From Chitinophagaceae bacterium (GTDB lineage: Bacteria; Bacteroidota; Bacteroidia; Chitinophagales; Chitinophagaceae), in NCBI GenBank assembly GCA_004322015.1, contig SCQT01000073.1:1-61199 (forward strand): a DNA stretch of 61,199 bases, in the 5' to 3' direction. Of this stretch, positions 24,150 to 32,914 are shown one piece after another. The translations under genes were made by a program, and so were the position numbers. The first letter of the stretch is position 1, and the number at the start of each line of letters is the position of its first letter. Below the pieces are notes generated by a model, which saw nothing but the letters and a program-made list of their open reading frames with translations, was not told where the DNA came from and searched no databases.

Positions 24150-26663
24150 CTACAGCAACTGATCTATCCTCACGAAATGATAACCCCGCTTATGTAAAGT
24201 ATTAATCAATGCGGGTAACCAATAGTTATAGAATTTATCCGTTCTTCGGGGATCCGTTCCGATATGGGATAACAAAATAAATCCGTTCAATCCGCCTGTA
24301 CGATCTCTTTCATATCTTAATATCCGGTGAAATATAGTATCGCTTGACAAATATTTCTTACCCATTTCCGGATAAGAATAATCTGCGTTGCTGGATGTGC
24401 CGGGTGTAAAATCCACCAACTGCAACCCTGCTTCTCCTGTCCAGGCAGAAATGGAATCGTTATACCATTCATACGCCGGCAAAAAATAAGGTGCATTTTG
24501 TTTGGTAATACCAAATTTTGCCATAGTCATATAGGCGCTGTCCAGGTCTTCCATAAACTGTTTTTTAGTGATCAGTAAGCTGTCACGCTTTACCCAATCG
24601 CAATACAACGGATGGTTATTGGAATGTGAGCCGAGATAATCTCCCTCTCTCTGTAATACTTTAATCAGTTCCGGATGATGCCTGTAAAAATAACCGGTCA
24701 GAAAAAAGGATGCGTGGATATGCTTTTCTTTTAATGTCTTTGCAATGCTGTAGCCGCCATCTGCAAAGTCATGACCTGTAAATACCAAAGCGATTTCTTT
24801 TTTAGTGGAATCACCCCGAATAATGCCACCTTCACTAACGGTTACTTTTTTTTTAATAAAACGTGCCTGGGCATCCTGTGCAGCTAATAAATAAATAGCT
24901 GTGGCAGTGCCATCGAGCGTGGGTTCATCTGTGGAATAATCGGCCCAGTCGTCATGGTAAACCGCCAGCCGGGATTGAAAGGGTGCATATTTATCAGGTT
25001 TGCTCAGATGCACTCCCAGTAAACCTTCATAAATACTGGTGTAAACAGGCCCGTCCACTAATCCGCCATTGATGGCAATATGGGCCAGATGGGATAAAGC
25101 TGAATGCGGATCAGACGGGTGCGTACCATTGGCAGGTAATCCTATAATCATAGTTGTTCCCCATGGATTGCAACCCAGCAACCAGTCCACACAAGCCTGT
25201 TCCAATTGCCGGTAGGTGTTGTCTCCTGATAATTGACGGTATAAATAACATTGCATGGCAAAGGCTGCTGTCAGGTTATTGGAACACCATATAAAGGGCA
25301 CGCCGCGATAAAAAGCATTGTGTTTGGCCTTGTTCCAAACAGCCTGAATACCTTCCCGATAATAGGCTATTAATTGTTCTCTTTCCTTTCCATGCAGATT
25401 TTTAGCCAACTCATAATGACCGGCGTTGTAAAAAGGAAAATATTCGTAATGAGTCATGGTATCTGCTCCCATCCAGGGCTTCAGCGGATCCGCCTTGGCA
25501 TAGGCTAATGCCTGACGCAGGTATTTTTTATCCCCGGTTAATTGCCAGAGCATGGCAGCGCCCAACTCCATATCATCTTTCCAGTCCTTCTCAGTATAAT
25601 AATAGGGTGATACATCACAGGCGGTTTGTGTATATCCCGGCTTTTTCAGTCCATATTCATAGGAATTAATGGCATGTTGTTCTAATATGCGGGCATATCC
25701 CGGATCCGTTTTGCGGTAGGTAAGAGAGCCGAGTGCAAAAGTGCTGGCAAATTTTCCAGCAGTGGAAGAAACACCGGTAGTAGTATTTTTATATTTACCG
25801 ATCCCCTGGGGTCCGCCGTTGAGAAAATAAACCGGCCTTTCCAGTCCTACACCGTAGCTTACACTGTCTTTATCAGGCATGCGGAACCCGGCGTGGTCGC
25901 GGTCATCAGCCACCTGGTTAAAGAACCAGTCAGGTTTGGGGTTCATTTTTAATAACCAGGTGAGTCCCCAATTACCTTCATCCAATACATCAGATACACT
26001 GTTAGCGCCCGGCAAGCCGTTGGCCTGGCAGGAATCAATAAACACTTCAGGAAAATCACGATAGGCAGCTAACAAATAGTAATCTGCAGTAGCTGAGGTA
26101 GTCACATATCGCAGATAATCGGTTGCATCATGCCACCCGCCCACTACATTGACAAAAGTGCTGTCGGGCATTGGACCATAAATCGTATAACCATCGTGCG
26201 TATGACATGAATCACGGATGACCGGATTATACCCGCATTGCTGTTCGCGCATGTATTGCATACAGAAATCGGGGGTTCCTTTATAAATCGTATCTGATAT
26301 AGAAAATACAGGCGAGATAATATTCCCAACCTTCAAAAAATATTTACCAGGGATATGAAAAGAGGAGAAATCGAGCCGGAAAGAATGTGCAAAAGGGCCA
26401 TACGCGCCGAAATCTTTCTTTAAATCAGCAGTAAAAACGCCTTGGTTATTACCTGCATTTATCAAAGAAAAAGAGGCGGGAATATCATCAGCTTTGGATC
26501 CCCATACAGCTACTTTGATACCTTGCGGCGTATAGCCTAATTCGTTGATACGAATGACAGTGGTTGTATCCGACAGGCTATTGAACCTGGAATCACCGGC
26601 AGACTGCGCATAAAAGGAAATAGCCAGAAAAGTTAATATCAAAACAGTTAGTAAATATTTCAT
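24150..26663 (-). CDS. Secreted GH9 glycoside hydrolase fused to a polysaccharide deacetylase domain
   Basis: 837 residues. Signal peptide (~1-21), an immunoglobulin-like CelD_N domain (~35-125; VIRINELGYTPQGIKVAVW), the GH9 (alpha/alpha)6 catalytic domain (~130-600) with GGWHDATDY (~178; nucleophile-side Asp residues), the THPSDPHSALSHL segment, and DDWADYSTDEPTLDGTA (~571; acid Glu in TDEP). A ~35-residue linker leads to a NodB-like deacetylase domain (~625-837) with HSNNHP (~681; metal-binding HxxxH) and an altered first motif, FTGHDFADGG in place of TFDDG. GH9 acts on cellulose or related beta-glucans, CE4 on acetylated sugars; the target is probably an acetylated plant or fungal glycan. 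Confidence 0.9.
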   Translation of the reverse strand: MKYLLTVLILTFLAISFYAQSAGDSRFNSLSDTTTVIRINELGYTPQGIKVAVWGSKADDIPASFSLINAGNNQGVFTADLKKDFGAYGPFAHSFRLDFSSFHIPGKYFLKVGNIISPVFSISDTIYKGTPDFCMQYMREQQCGYNPVIRDSCHTHDGYTIYGPMPDSTFVNVVGGWHDATDYLRYVTTSATADYYLLAAYRDFPEVFIDSCQANGLPGANSVSDVLDEGNWGLTWLLKMNPKPDWFFNQVADDRDHAGFRMPDKDSVSYGVGLERPVYFLNGGPQGIGKYKNTTTGVSSTAGKFASTFALGSLTYRKTDPGYARILEQHAINSYEYGLKKPGYTQTACDVSPYYYTEKDWKDDMELGAAMLWQLTGDKKYLRQALAYAKADPLKPWMGADTMTHYEYFPFYNAGHYELAKNLHGKEREQLIAYYREGIQAVWNKAKHNAFYRGVPFIWCSNNLTAAFAMQCYLYRQLSGDNTYRQLEQACVDWLLGCNPWGTTMIIGLPANGTHPSDPHSALSHLAHIAINGGLVDGPVYTSIYEGLLGVHLSKPDKYAPFQSRLAVYHDDWADYSTDEPTLDGTATAIYLLAAQDAQARFIKKKVTVSEGGIIRGDSTKKEIALVFTGHDFADGGYSIAKTLKEKHIHASFFLTGYFYRHHPELIKVLQREGDYLGSHSNNHPLYCDWVKRDSLLITKKQFMEDLDSAYMTMAKFGITKQNAPYFLPAYEWYNDSISAWTGEAGLQLVDFTPGTSSNADYSYPEMGKKYLSSDTIFHRILRYERDRTGGLNGFILLSHIGTDPRRTDKFYNYWLPALINTLHKRGYHFVRIDQLL

Positions 26664-26798
26664 TTCATAAAGATAAATAGTTTTCCCGCTTTATTAAGGC
26701 TTTGAAAACTTTTTATCCGTAAAAGCAATAGCCGGTTAATATTTAAATTGTCCTGTGGATAACCTCTGTAGGCTCAGAAGATCTTCAATAAAAAATTA

Positions 26799-28838
26799 TC
26801 ACGAATTCCTTTTATGATATTCTGCATAAGCTTTTTCAAGGAAGTCCAGGAATTTTTGCGGATCATAACCGTTTTGCGCAGAATATCCTTTGTCAGTGAG
26901 CATGTCACCATTCTGGTCTAAGAAAACATAATAAGGCTGCGAATTGCGATCAAAGCGGGTAGCTTCGAAATCCGTATTTTTTAGGCCTACAGTAGTTATT
27001 TTCGTATCTAATATTTTGGAATAATATTGCAGGCTGTCCGGTAACTTGCGCTTTTCATCCACATATAACTGTAACAAAACAAAATTTTTATTGATCTCAT
27101 TTTTCACTGCAGGATTCGTCCATACTTCGCTTTCCATCTTACGGCAGTTTACACAAGACCATCCCGTAAAGTCAATCATCACAGGCCTGTTCAGCTTTTT
27201 GGCGGCTGCCATCGCTTCATCATAATCATAAAATGCCGTGTAGCCGGGAGGTGTGGATTTGGCAAAAAGATCCACATATTTTACAGGACTTATCCCATCA
27301 TACACATTAGTCGGAGCAGGGTCTTCTCCGCCGCTGACAAGGCCCGCAGGCCGGGAAAAGCTGGAATAATTAGGCAGGAACCCGGCTACCACTCCTTTCA
27401 GTTCTGCCCCAAACAAACCCGGTATCAGATAGACCGTGAAGGCAAAAGAAGCGATGGCAAAGAATAAACGGGTAACTGAAATATGCTTCAATTCACTATC
27501 GTGATGAAATTTTATTTTCCCTAAAAGATAAAAACCTATGATGGCAAAAATTACAATCCATATCGCCAGAAAAACTTCCCTGCTCAGGATATTCCAGTGG
27601 TACGCCATGTCCACATTAGATAAGAATTTCAAGGCTAACGCCAATTCCAACAATCCCAATACCACCTTTACGGAGTTGAGCCATCCGCCTGCTTTGCCTA
27701 TTTTGTTCAGCCAGCTTGGGAATATTGCAAAAAGTGCAAACGGGATAGCCAATGCTAATGAAAATCCAAACATACCTACCAAGGGGCCACTTTTCCCCCC
27801 CTGTGCTGCCAATACTAATAAGTTGCCAATAATGGGCCCGGTACAGGAAAAAGAAACAATACTCAACGTCAATGCCATAAAGAAAATACCGAAGAAATTT
27901 CCCAATCCTGCTTTGGTATCCGCTTTGGTGGACCATGAGCCAGGCAAAGTGATTTCAAATGCTCCGAGAAAGGAAATACCAAAGAGCACAAAGATGATAA
28001 AGAAGATCAAATTTGCCCAGATATTGCTCGCTAATTGATTCAATGCGCTGGCTCCGAAAATGATCGTGATCAAAAAGCCGAGGAAGGTATAAATGATCAT
28101 GATGGACAGGGAATACATGATTGCATTTTTTATACCGGCGACTCTTGTCGGACTTTGTTTGGTAAAGAAGCTGACGGTAATGGGTATCATGGAAAATACG
28201 CAAGGCGTGATCAACGCCAGGAAACCGCCGGCAAAACAAGCCCAGAAAATCCAACCCAGCGATTTGTTGCTGGCATTATCTTCAGCAACAGGTTTAACTG
28301 CAGAACCATTGGCAACGGTCGTTGCCGCAGCCAGTTTTGAGCCGCTGTCCGCAGTGTCCGGGGAGGAAAGCGAAGCTGCCTCAGCAGGGCCGCTTAGCTG
28401 AAAACTAAACGGAACATCTTTGGGTGGCAGGCAGTTCACATCGTTGCACACCATAAACTCTAAGGTCCCTTTTAAAGTAGTATTCCCCCTCACATTCACT
28501 TTTTGTACAAAATCCACACTATTAGCATAATAACGAAGAGGAGATTTGAAAACCTTATCATAAGTGCTGATTTCTTTGCCTTTCTCCTCCACATTACCCA
28601 GCAACTTCACCCGAGGATCATTATCGAACGTAAAGGAAGTAGGAATAGGGCCGTCGCCTGCATTTTGGGAATACACATGCCAGCCCGGATCGATGCTTGC
28701 TTTTATATGTAATGCATACGTGCTGTCATTGATCTTTTGTGCCGTATAATCCCATTTTACCGGATTGAGGATTTGCGCCTGTGCCAGAACAGGTGTACCC
28801 AACAAAAGCAACAACCATACCTTTAATCTACTTTTCAT
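26799..28838 (-). CDS. dsbD: Thiol:disulfide interchange protein DsbD
   Basis: Transfers electrons from cytoplasmic thioredoxin to periplasmic thiols, supporting cytochrome c maturation and disulfide isomerisation. 679 residues: signal peptide, periplasmic alpha domain (~23-150) with a CNDVNC pair (~131/137), an eight-helix core (~195-480) with PCVFSMIP and SCTGPIIG carrying the two membrane cysteines, and a C-terminal thioredoxin-like domain with SCVNCRKM (~561-564). All six redox cysteines are present. ATG start. A separate gene for a second alpha-like domain lies upstream, beyond a terminator. Confidence 0.94.
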   Translation of the reverse strand: MKSRLKVWLLLLLGTPVLAQAQILNPVKWDYTAQKINDSTYALHIKASIDPGWHVYSQNAGDGPIPTSFTFDNDPRVKLLGNVEEKGKEISTYDKVFKSPLRYYANSVDFVQKVNVRGNTTLKGTLEFMVCNDVNCLPPKDVPFSFQLSGPAEAASLSSPDTADSGSKLAAATTVANGSAVKPVAEDNASNKSLGWIFWACFAGGFLALITPCVFSMIPITVSFFTKQSPTRVAGIKNAIMYSLSIMIIYTFLGFLITIIFGASALNQLASNIWANLIFFIIFVLFGISFLGAFEITLPGSWSTKADTKAGLGNFFGIFFMALTLSIVSFSCTGPIIGNLLVLAAQGGKSGPLVGMFGFSLALAIPFALFAIFPSWLNKIGKAGGWLNSVKVVLGLLELALALKFLSNVDMAYHWNILSREVFLAIWIVIFAIIGFYLLGKIKFHHDSELKHISVTRLFFAIASFAFTVYLIPGLFGAELKGVVAGFLPNYSSFSRPAGLVSGGEDPAPTNVYDGISPVKYVDLFAKSTPPGYTAFYDYDEAMAAAKKLNRPVMIDFTGWSCVNCRKMESEVWTNPAVKNEINKNFVLLQLYVDEKRKLPDSLQYYSKILDTKITTVGLKNTDFEATRFDRNSQPYYVFLDQNGDMLTDKGYSAQNGYDPQKFLDFLEKAYAEYHKRNS

Positions 28839-28860
28839 ACAGGTTAAAAAGGTTTTATCT

Positions 28861-28892
28861 AAAAAAATGATAGGCTAACAGTTGTTAGCCTA
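28861..28892 (-). terminator. Intrinsic terminator between the alpha-domain gene and dsbD
   Basis: A perfect 9-bp stem TAGGCTAAC/GTTAGCCTA with a 4-nt loop (28871-28892), followed on the minus strand by TCA and seven T (28861-28867). It would end transcripts of the upstream 148-residue gene, so that dsbD needs read-through or its own promoter. Confidence 0.75.
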
Positions 28893-28920
28893 CCTGTCTA
28901 TCTGCTTTTTAAATGTCCAA

Positions 28921-29367
28921 CTATAAATGAATCTCAAAATCTATATCCTTTGGAGGCAGGCATTGATGATTGTCGCATACCATATATTCCAAAGTGCCCT
29001 TCACAGACTTTGTTTCCGGCTTTACTTTCACATACTGCACAAAGTCCACTTTATTTTCATAAAACTTCAATACGGAATTAAAGTTTTTATCAAATTCTTT
29101 ATGTTCCTTCCCTATTTCACGAACTTTCCCCATGAAATCTGTTCCTCCATTTTTATCAAATTTAAAACTGGTAGGCACCGGGCCCTGGCCGGCATCCTGT
29201 GCATAGACATGCCATCCCGGATCGATGTTTGCCGTAAGATGAAGGATGTATTGACCGTTGCCAATGCTTTTTGCTGAATAGTTCCAGTGAACGGGATTGA
29301 GTATCTGAGCGCTCACTAACGCGGGTAGCGCCCAACAAATCAAAGCAATTAAGAATAACTTTCTCAT
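28921..29367 (-). CDS. Stand-alone DsbD alpha-domain-like periplasmic protein
   Basis: 148 residues: signal peptide (~1-20, ending VSAQ) and one domain clearly paralogous to the first ~150 residues of the adjacent DsbD: shared ILNPVHWNYSAK, ANIDPGWHVYAQDAG and VCDNHQCLPPKDIDF, with the same Cys-x5-Cys pair. It ends immediately after this domain, with no membrane core. It might be a soluble thiol-disulfide shuttle reduced by DsbD, or a domain duplication that has taken another role. ATG start. Terminated by the hairpin at 28861-28892. Confidence 0.85.
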   Translation of the reverse strand: MRKLFLIALICWALPALVSAQILNPVHWNYSAKSIGNGQYILHLTANIDPGWHVYAQDAGQGPVPTSFKFDKNGGTDFMGKVREIGKEHKEFDKNFNSVLKFYENKVDFVQYVKVKPETKSVKGTLEYMVCDNHQCLPPKDIDFEIHL

Positions 29368-29444
29368 GGTTTTATATTAGTCGTTTGTTTTGGTGAATCC
29401 TTATTATAATTTTTATCTTGAGGCAATTTGTAATGTCAAAAGTA

Positions 29445-30149
29445 CTACGCCGGCACTGCTGCCTCCTGCATGAGTCCTTTTAATATTAACCTTCCGTCTG
29501 TATTTCCCAAAGCTTCTGAAGTCGCTCTTTCGGGATGCGGCATCATACCAAAAACATTTTTATTACGATTGCAAATACCGGCTATATTTCTAAGAGAACC
29601 GTTCGGGTTTATTTTACCCTTCTGCTCGCCATTTTCGTTACAATAATAAAACAGGATTTGTTGATTTCTTTCCAGTTCATCCAGGGTGGCATCGTCTGCA
29701 TAATATCGTCCTTCACCATGCGCTACAGGTATTCTCAGCACTTTTCCGGTAATGTCTTTTGTAAGGATGGTAGTGTCATTATCACTGACAAGGTAAATAT
29801 TTTTGCATACAAATTGCTGGTTTTCATTTCTTAGTAAAACGCCAGGCAACAGTCCCGATTCACAAAGGATCTGGAATCCGTTACAGACACCCAGCACTTT
29901 TCCGCCACGATCGGCGAAATCTATCACTGATTGCATCATCGGACTGAAACGGGCAATGGCGCCACATCTTAAATAATCCCCGTAAGAAAACCCTCCCGGC
30001 AACACTATGCAATCATCCGTATTAAAAGCATCTATGTTTTTGTCTTTGTGCCACAACGGGATCACTTCCTGTTGCAGATCATGCCGTAAGGCGCCTATCA
30101 TGTCGCGATCGCAATTGGATCCAGGGAAAATAACTACTCCGAATTTCAT
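29445..30149 (-). CDS. purQ: Phosphoribosylformylglycinamidine synthase, glutaminase subunit PurQ
   Basis: Glutaminase subunit of FGAM synthase in purine synthesis, supplying ammonia to PurL. 234 residues, the usual size for a separate PurQ. Class I glutaminase residues: nucleophile Cys in GVCNGFQILCESG (~98), His and Glu in MPHPERAT (~213), plus GGFSYGDYLRCGA (~52). A separate PurQ implies the small-PurL/PurQ/PurS system rather than the fused ~1,200-residue enzyme. ATG start. PurL and PurS are not in the window. It lies 83 bp downstream of the DUF6427 gene. Confidence 0.95.
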   Translation of the reverse strand: MKFGVVIFPGSNCDRDMIGALRHDLQQEVIPLWHKDKNIDAFNTDDCIVLPGGFSYGDYLRCGAIARFSPMMQSVIDFADRGGKVLGVCNGFQILCESGLLPGVLLRNENQQFVCKNIYLVSDNDTTILTKDITGKVLRIPVAHGEGRYYADDATLDELERNQQILFYYCNENGEQKGKINPNGSLRNIAGICNRNKNVFGMMPHPERATSEALGNTDGRLILKGLMQEAAVPA

Positions 30150-30232
30150 CGTCGTGAATAAATTGATTATTTGCGAAATTAAGCCAATTCCCTCTTAAAT
30201 ACCCTCCAAAAAAGGGTTTTTAACAATATTTT

Positions 30233-31216
30233 TCAGTAAACCCATTGAAAAAGAAAGATATACGCCAGGGCGCTTACATGCACAAGCGTGGCTATCCAGC
30301 TTCGCCGGATATGTAAAAACCCGAAAGAAAGGAAGGCAGTGATCGGGATGAAAGCTATTTGCCAGCCTGAAAATGAGAAATCATCGGGAAGAAAAGGCAG
30401 AATCAACCCTACACAAACAAAAGCCAGCAATATTTGCCAACATTTACGAATATGAATAAGCATTTTCATGTAATCCTTCTGCAAACGAAGACTGCCATAT
30501 AAAAACCACCAAATTAATAAGATCATTCCTCCTAACAGCCAATAAGAAGTTTCCAAATGCGGATACCCGAATTTAGGATAGCTCAGTTGCAAGGCCAGAG
30601 GCAATTGACCAGCAAGAAATAATACGATAAACAAGAAATAATACGGGCATATTATTCCTGCCACAGCCAATATCCATTCTGCCAAATGAAAAGGACGGCT
30701 AAGAAGAAGTGCAATCCATATCAATAACAATAAACCAACGGCCGGCATATACAAGAGAGAGGCCAATCCCGTAATGAATCCCATGCTAAAAGTCCTGGAA
30801 CGGGACTGTTGAGTGGAATAGAGTTGAAATGACTGATACAGGAAAGTCAGCATCAACAGATTCGTAATCAAAGGCGCCGAAAAAACATTCCATTCTTTAA
30901 AAAATGAAGAAAACAACAAAAAGCAAAATGCAGGGAAAAAATTATTCGTTTGTAATATCCTGAAACGATTAAGAATGCTGTTCAACAATAAAGCTTCTGT
31001 AAATAGTATAATAAATGCCAGTATGTTGCAACCCAGACGGGATAATTCCGCCTTTTGCTGCAACCAGTGAACTACATAAGGATATAACCATCCATCCGCT
31101 GAGGGTTGCATCACGGGTCCTGCTCCGTGCAACAGGTAATAATATTTGATCACTATCGCATAAATCAACAATAGCAACACATTATACGGATTTCCTGTTC
31201 TTAACCAACGAAACAC
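30233..31216 (-). CDS. DUF6427 family multi-pass membrane protein
   Basis: 327 residues with about nine to ten hydrophobic helices. The N-terminus FRWLRTGNPYNVLLLL and the LQQKAELSRLGCNILAF region match the DUF6427 family known from Bacteroidota; function unknown. The start is GTG; no ATG lies between it and the upstream stop, and the family N-terminus begins here. It follows the secreted paralogue at 31234 by 17 bp, so it may share its transcript. A transport or glycan-related role would be guesswork. Confidence 0.75.
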   Translation of the reverse strand: MFRWLRTGNPYNVLLLLIYAIVIKYYYLLHGAGPVMQPSADGWLYPYVVHWLQQKAELSRLGCNILAFIILFTEALLLNSILNRFRILQTNNFFPAFCFLLFSSFFKEWNVFSAPLITNLLMLTFLYQSFQLYSTQQSRSRTFSMGFITGLASLLYMPAVGLLLLIWIALLLSRPFHLAEWILAVAGIICPYYFLFIVLFLAGQLPLALQLSYPKFGYPHLETSYWLLGGMILLIWWFLYGSLRLQKDYMKMLIHIRKCWQILLAFVCVGLILPFLPDDFSFSGWQIAFIPITAFLSFGFLHIRRSWIATLVHVSALAYIFLFQWVY

Positions 31217-31233
31217 GAGAGGGATTTTGAAGA

Positions 31234-32769
31234 TCAGAAATCAATTTTTGCAAAACAAACGGAATTCCGGTAAATGCACGGTATTACTACCTGCCTGGAG
31301 CTGATCTGTTTGCCATATCTCGGCATCCATTGATACCCCTGATCCAGTCCGCGCAACGTAGGCAACTTAGTCAATTTCCCGTCAGGAGTTACGCTCATCA
31401 CCGTGATCAGGTAAGAACGCCTGAATGGTTCATTATAAATAAACTGTAATGCACTGGCAATATTGACCATCCGGTATGATAAAAATGCATCGCTGTTATC
31501 GTCCGATTGTTGCTTCCGGATAAAATTACTCCACTCTAATTTACCATCCGCACCATAAGAAAGAATAGCGACATCATTGTAATGATATTGTGTTCCCTGG
31601 TAATTGTTCCAATAAAAGGGATTATAATAAAAAGGTGAAAAAGGAGAATAATAATAAGGATAATAATAGGGCGAAAATCCCCATGGGCTATACATATAGT
31701 TCCACCGGTTCCAGGGCTGGTTGCCCTGGGTGGTATAATAACTCTCTGCAGTCAGCAGGAATCCACCATCCCCGCGCACCACTAACTGGCGAATGAAAAA
31801 GTTGTTAAATGCATTATTCAGTGAAGAGTTATCCTTGGCATCCATCTTAAGATTATCACTGAAAGGGATGAATTTCAGGTCATCGAAGGCTCCCCCATTC
31901 CAGTTATATTCACCGGCATAGAGCCCTGCTATACTTCCCCTGCGTTGTAAGGTGTAAAAAGAAGCTATGAAAATTTTGTTATTCATATTGTCCAATTTCA
32001 ACTTCATTTCATCCAGATATTTTCCCTGAAGATTCAGAGGATGTACCATGAAGCTGTCTGTCATAGGTGGCTTTATCACTAAAGCAGCATTAGAGAGATT
32101 TCCGTTTGCTCCAGCCCGCGCCACCCTTACGAAAGCAAAATGTCCGTCATTACTTAAAAGAAAATTACTCAAAAAAGACCTGTTTTCACGCATAGACAAG
32201 GTAAGCCGGCTGTTATTTACAAGATTAAGCTGCGGGTCGAATAAAAATGTATAAAAAACATTATTATAATCATTATCCTGGTTGATCTTATAAATAAGGA
32301 CCCTTTGTCCGTTATCAGAATGAATGACTGAATATATTTTAGCTCTTACATTGCCAAATCCAACCCGGCTTGAATCAATCAGCAGAGGTTGCCCCACCAC
32401 ATTTGCATCCTGATCCATCAAAACACCATAGCAATAAACATAGGCTTTATGCTGAAATTGATAGATCATTTGAAAATGATCAGGATAAGCTGCAAAGTCC
32501 ACATTCAATACCCTGTCGGGCAAGAATTGCAGGGGGACGTTTTTTACGAGCCTCATATTTTCATCATAGATGGAAATGGTATTGTCTCCTCTGTTATTTT
32601 TATATACCAGGATATTATTTTCCACTTTGCCGATGATCTCCACGGAAGTATTCCGGTAATCATCATTCCGCTGTGGCATTGAATAGGTAACCTGCTGCGA
32701 CCATGCGGAGGTAGCACAGAAAGTAAAGGCTATTACTCCCAGGGACAGGACGATAGTTTTCATTTTCAT
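31234..32769 (-). CDS. Secreted protein of unknown function, tandem paralogue A
   Basis: About 511 residues from the ATG at 32769 (or the ATG two codons later). Signal peptide MKTIVLSLGVIAFTFC...AWSQ, then a strand-rich protein with repeated short units suggestive of a beta-propeller. It shares many blocks with the neighbour at 32915: VPLQFLP, the Asp-rich PLLIDS region, and the C-terminal end WMPRYGKQ...VVIPC...FAKI. Residues ~359-405 form an unusual Tyr/Pro/Trp/Asn-rich insertion (YSPWGFSPYYYPYYYSPF) absent from the paralogue. No catalytic motif recognised. Probably periplasmic or surface-located. Confidence 0.6.
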   Translation of the reverse strand: MKMKTIVLSLGVIAFTFCATSAWSQQVTYSMPQRNDDYRNTSVEIIGKVENNILVYKNNRGDNTISIYDENMRLVKNVPLQFLPDRVLNVDFAAYPDHFQMIYQFQHKAYVYCYGVLMDQDANVVGQPLLIDSSRVGFGNVRAKIYSVIHSDNGQRVLIYKINQDNDYNNVFYTFLFDPQLNLVNNSRLTLSMRENRSFLSNFLLSNDGHFAFVRVARAGANGNLSNAALVIKPPMTDSFMVHPLNLQGKYLDEMKLKLDNMNNKIFIASFYTLQRRGSIAGLYAGEYNWNGGAFDDLKFIPFSDNLKMDAKDNSSLNNAFNNFFIRQLVVRGDGGFLLTAESYYTTQGNQPWNRWNYMYSPWGFSPYYYPYYYSPFSPFYYNPFYWNNYQGTQYHYNDVAILSYGADGKLEWSNFIRKQQSDDNSDAFLSYRMVNIASALQFIYNEPFRRSYLITVMSVTPDGKLTKLPTLRGLDQGYQWMPRYGKQISSRQVVIPCIYRNSVCFAKIDF

Positions 32770-32914
32770 GACCGCTAAATTATGATTTTCATAGATAACC
32801 AATCATTAAAACACATTTAGGCATTAAATATTTCAATAGATTAAAAATTTTAACAATAGCTAAAGTAAAAATGGATCGCTGCAATAAAGCATGTTACCAC
32901 TGTTCATAAAAACC

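Noticed and set aside
26754-26762. Exact DnaA box (TGTGGATAA) between dsbD and the GH9 gene
   Set aside because: It is isolated; one 9-mer of this kind is expected by chance at intervals in AT-rich DNA.
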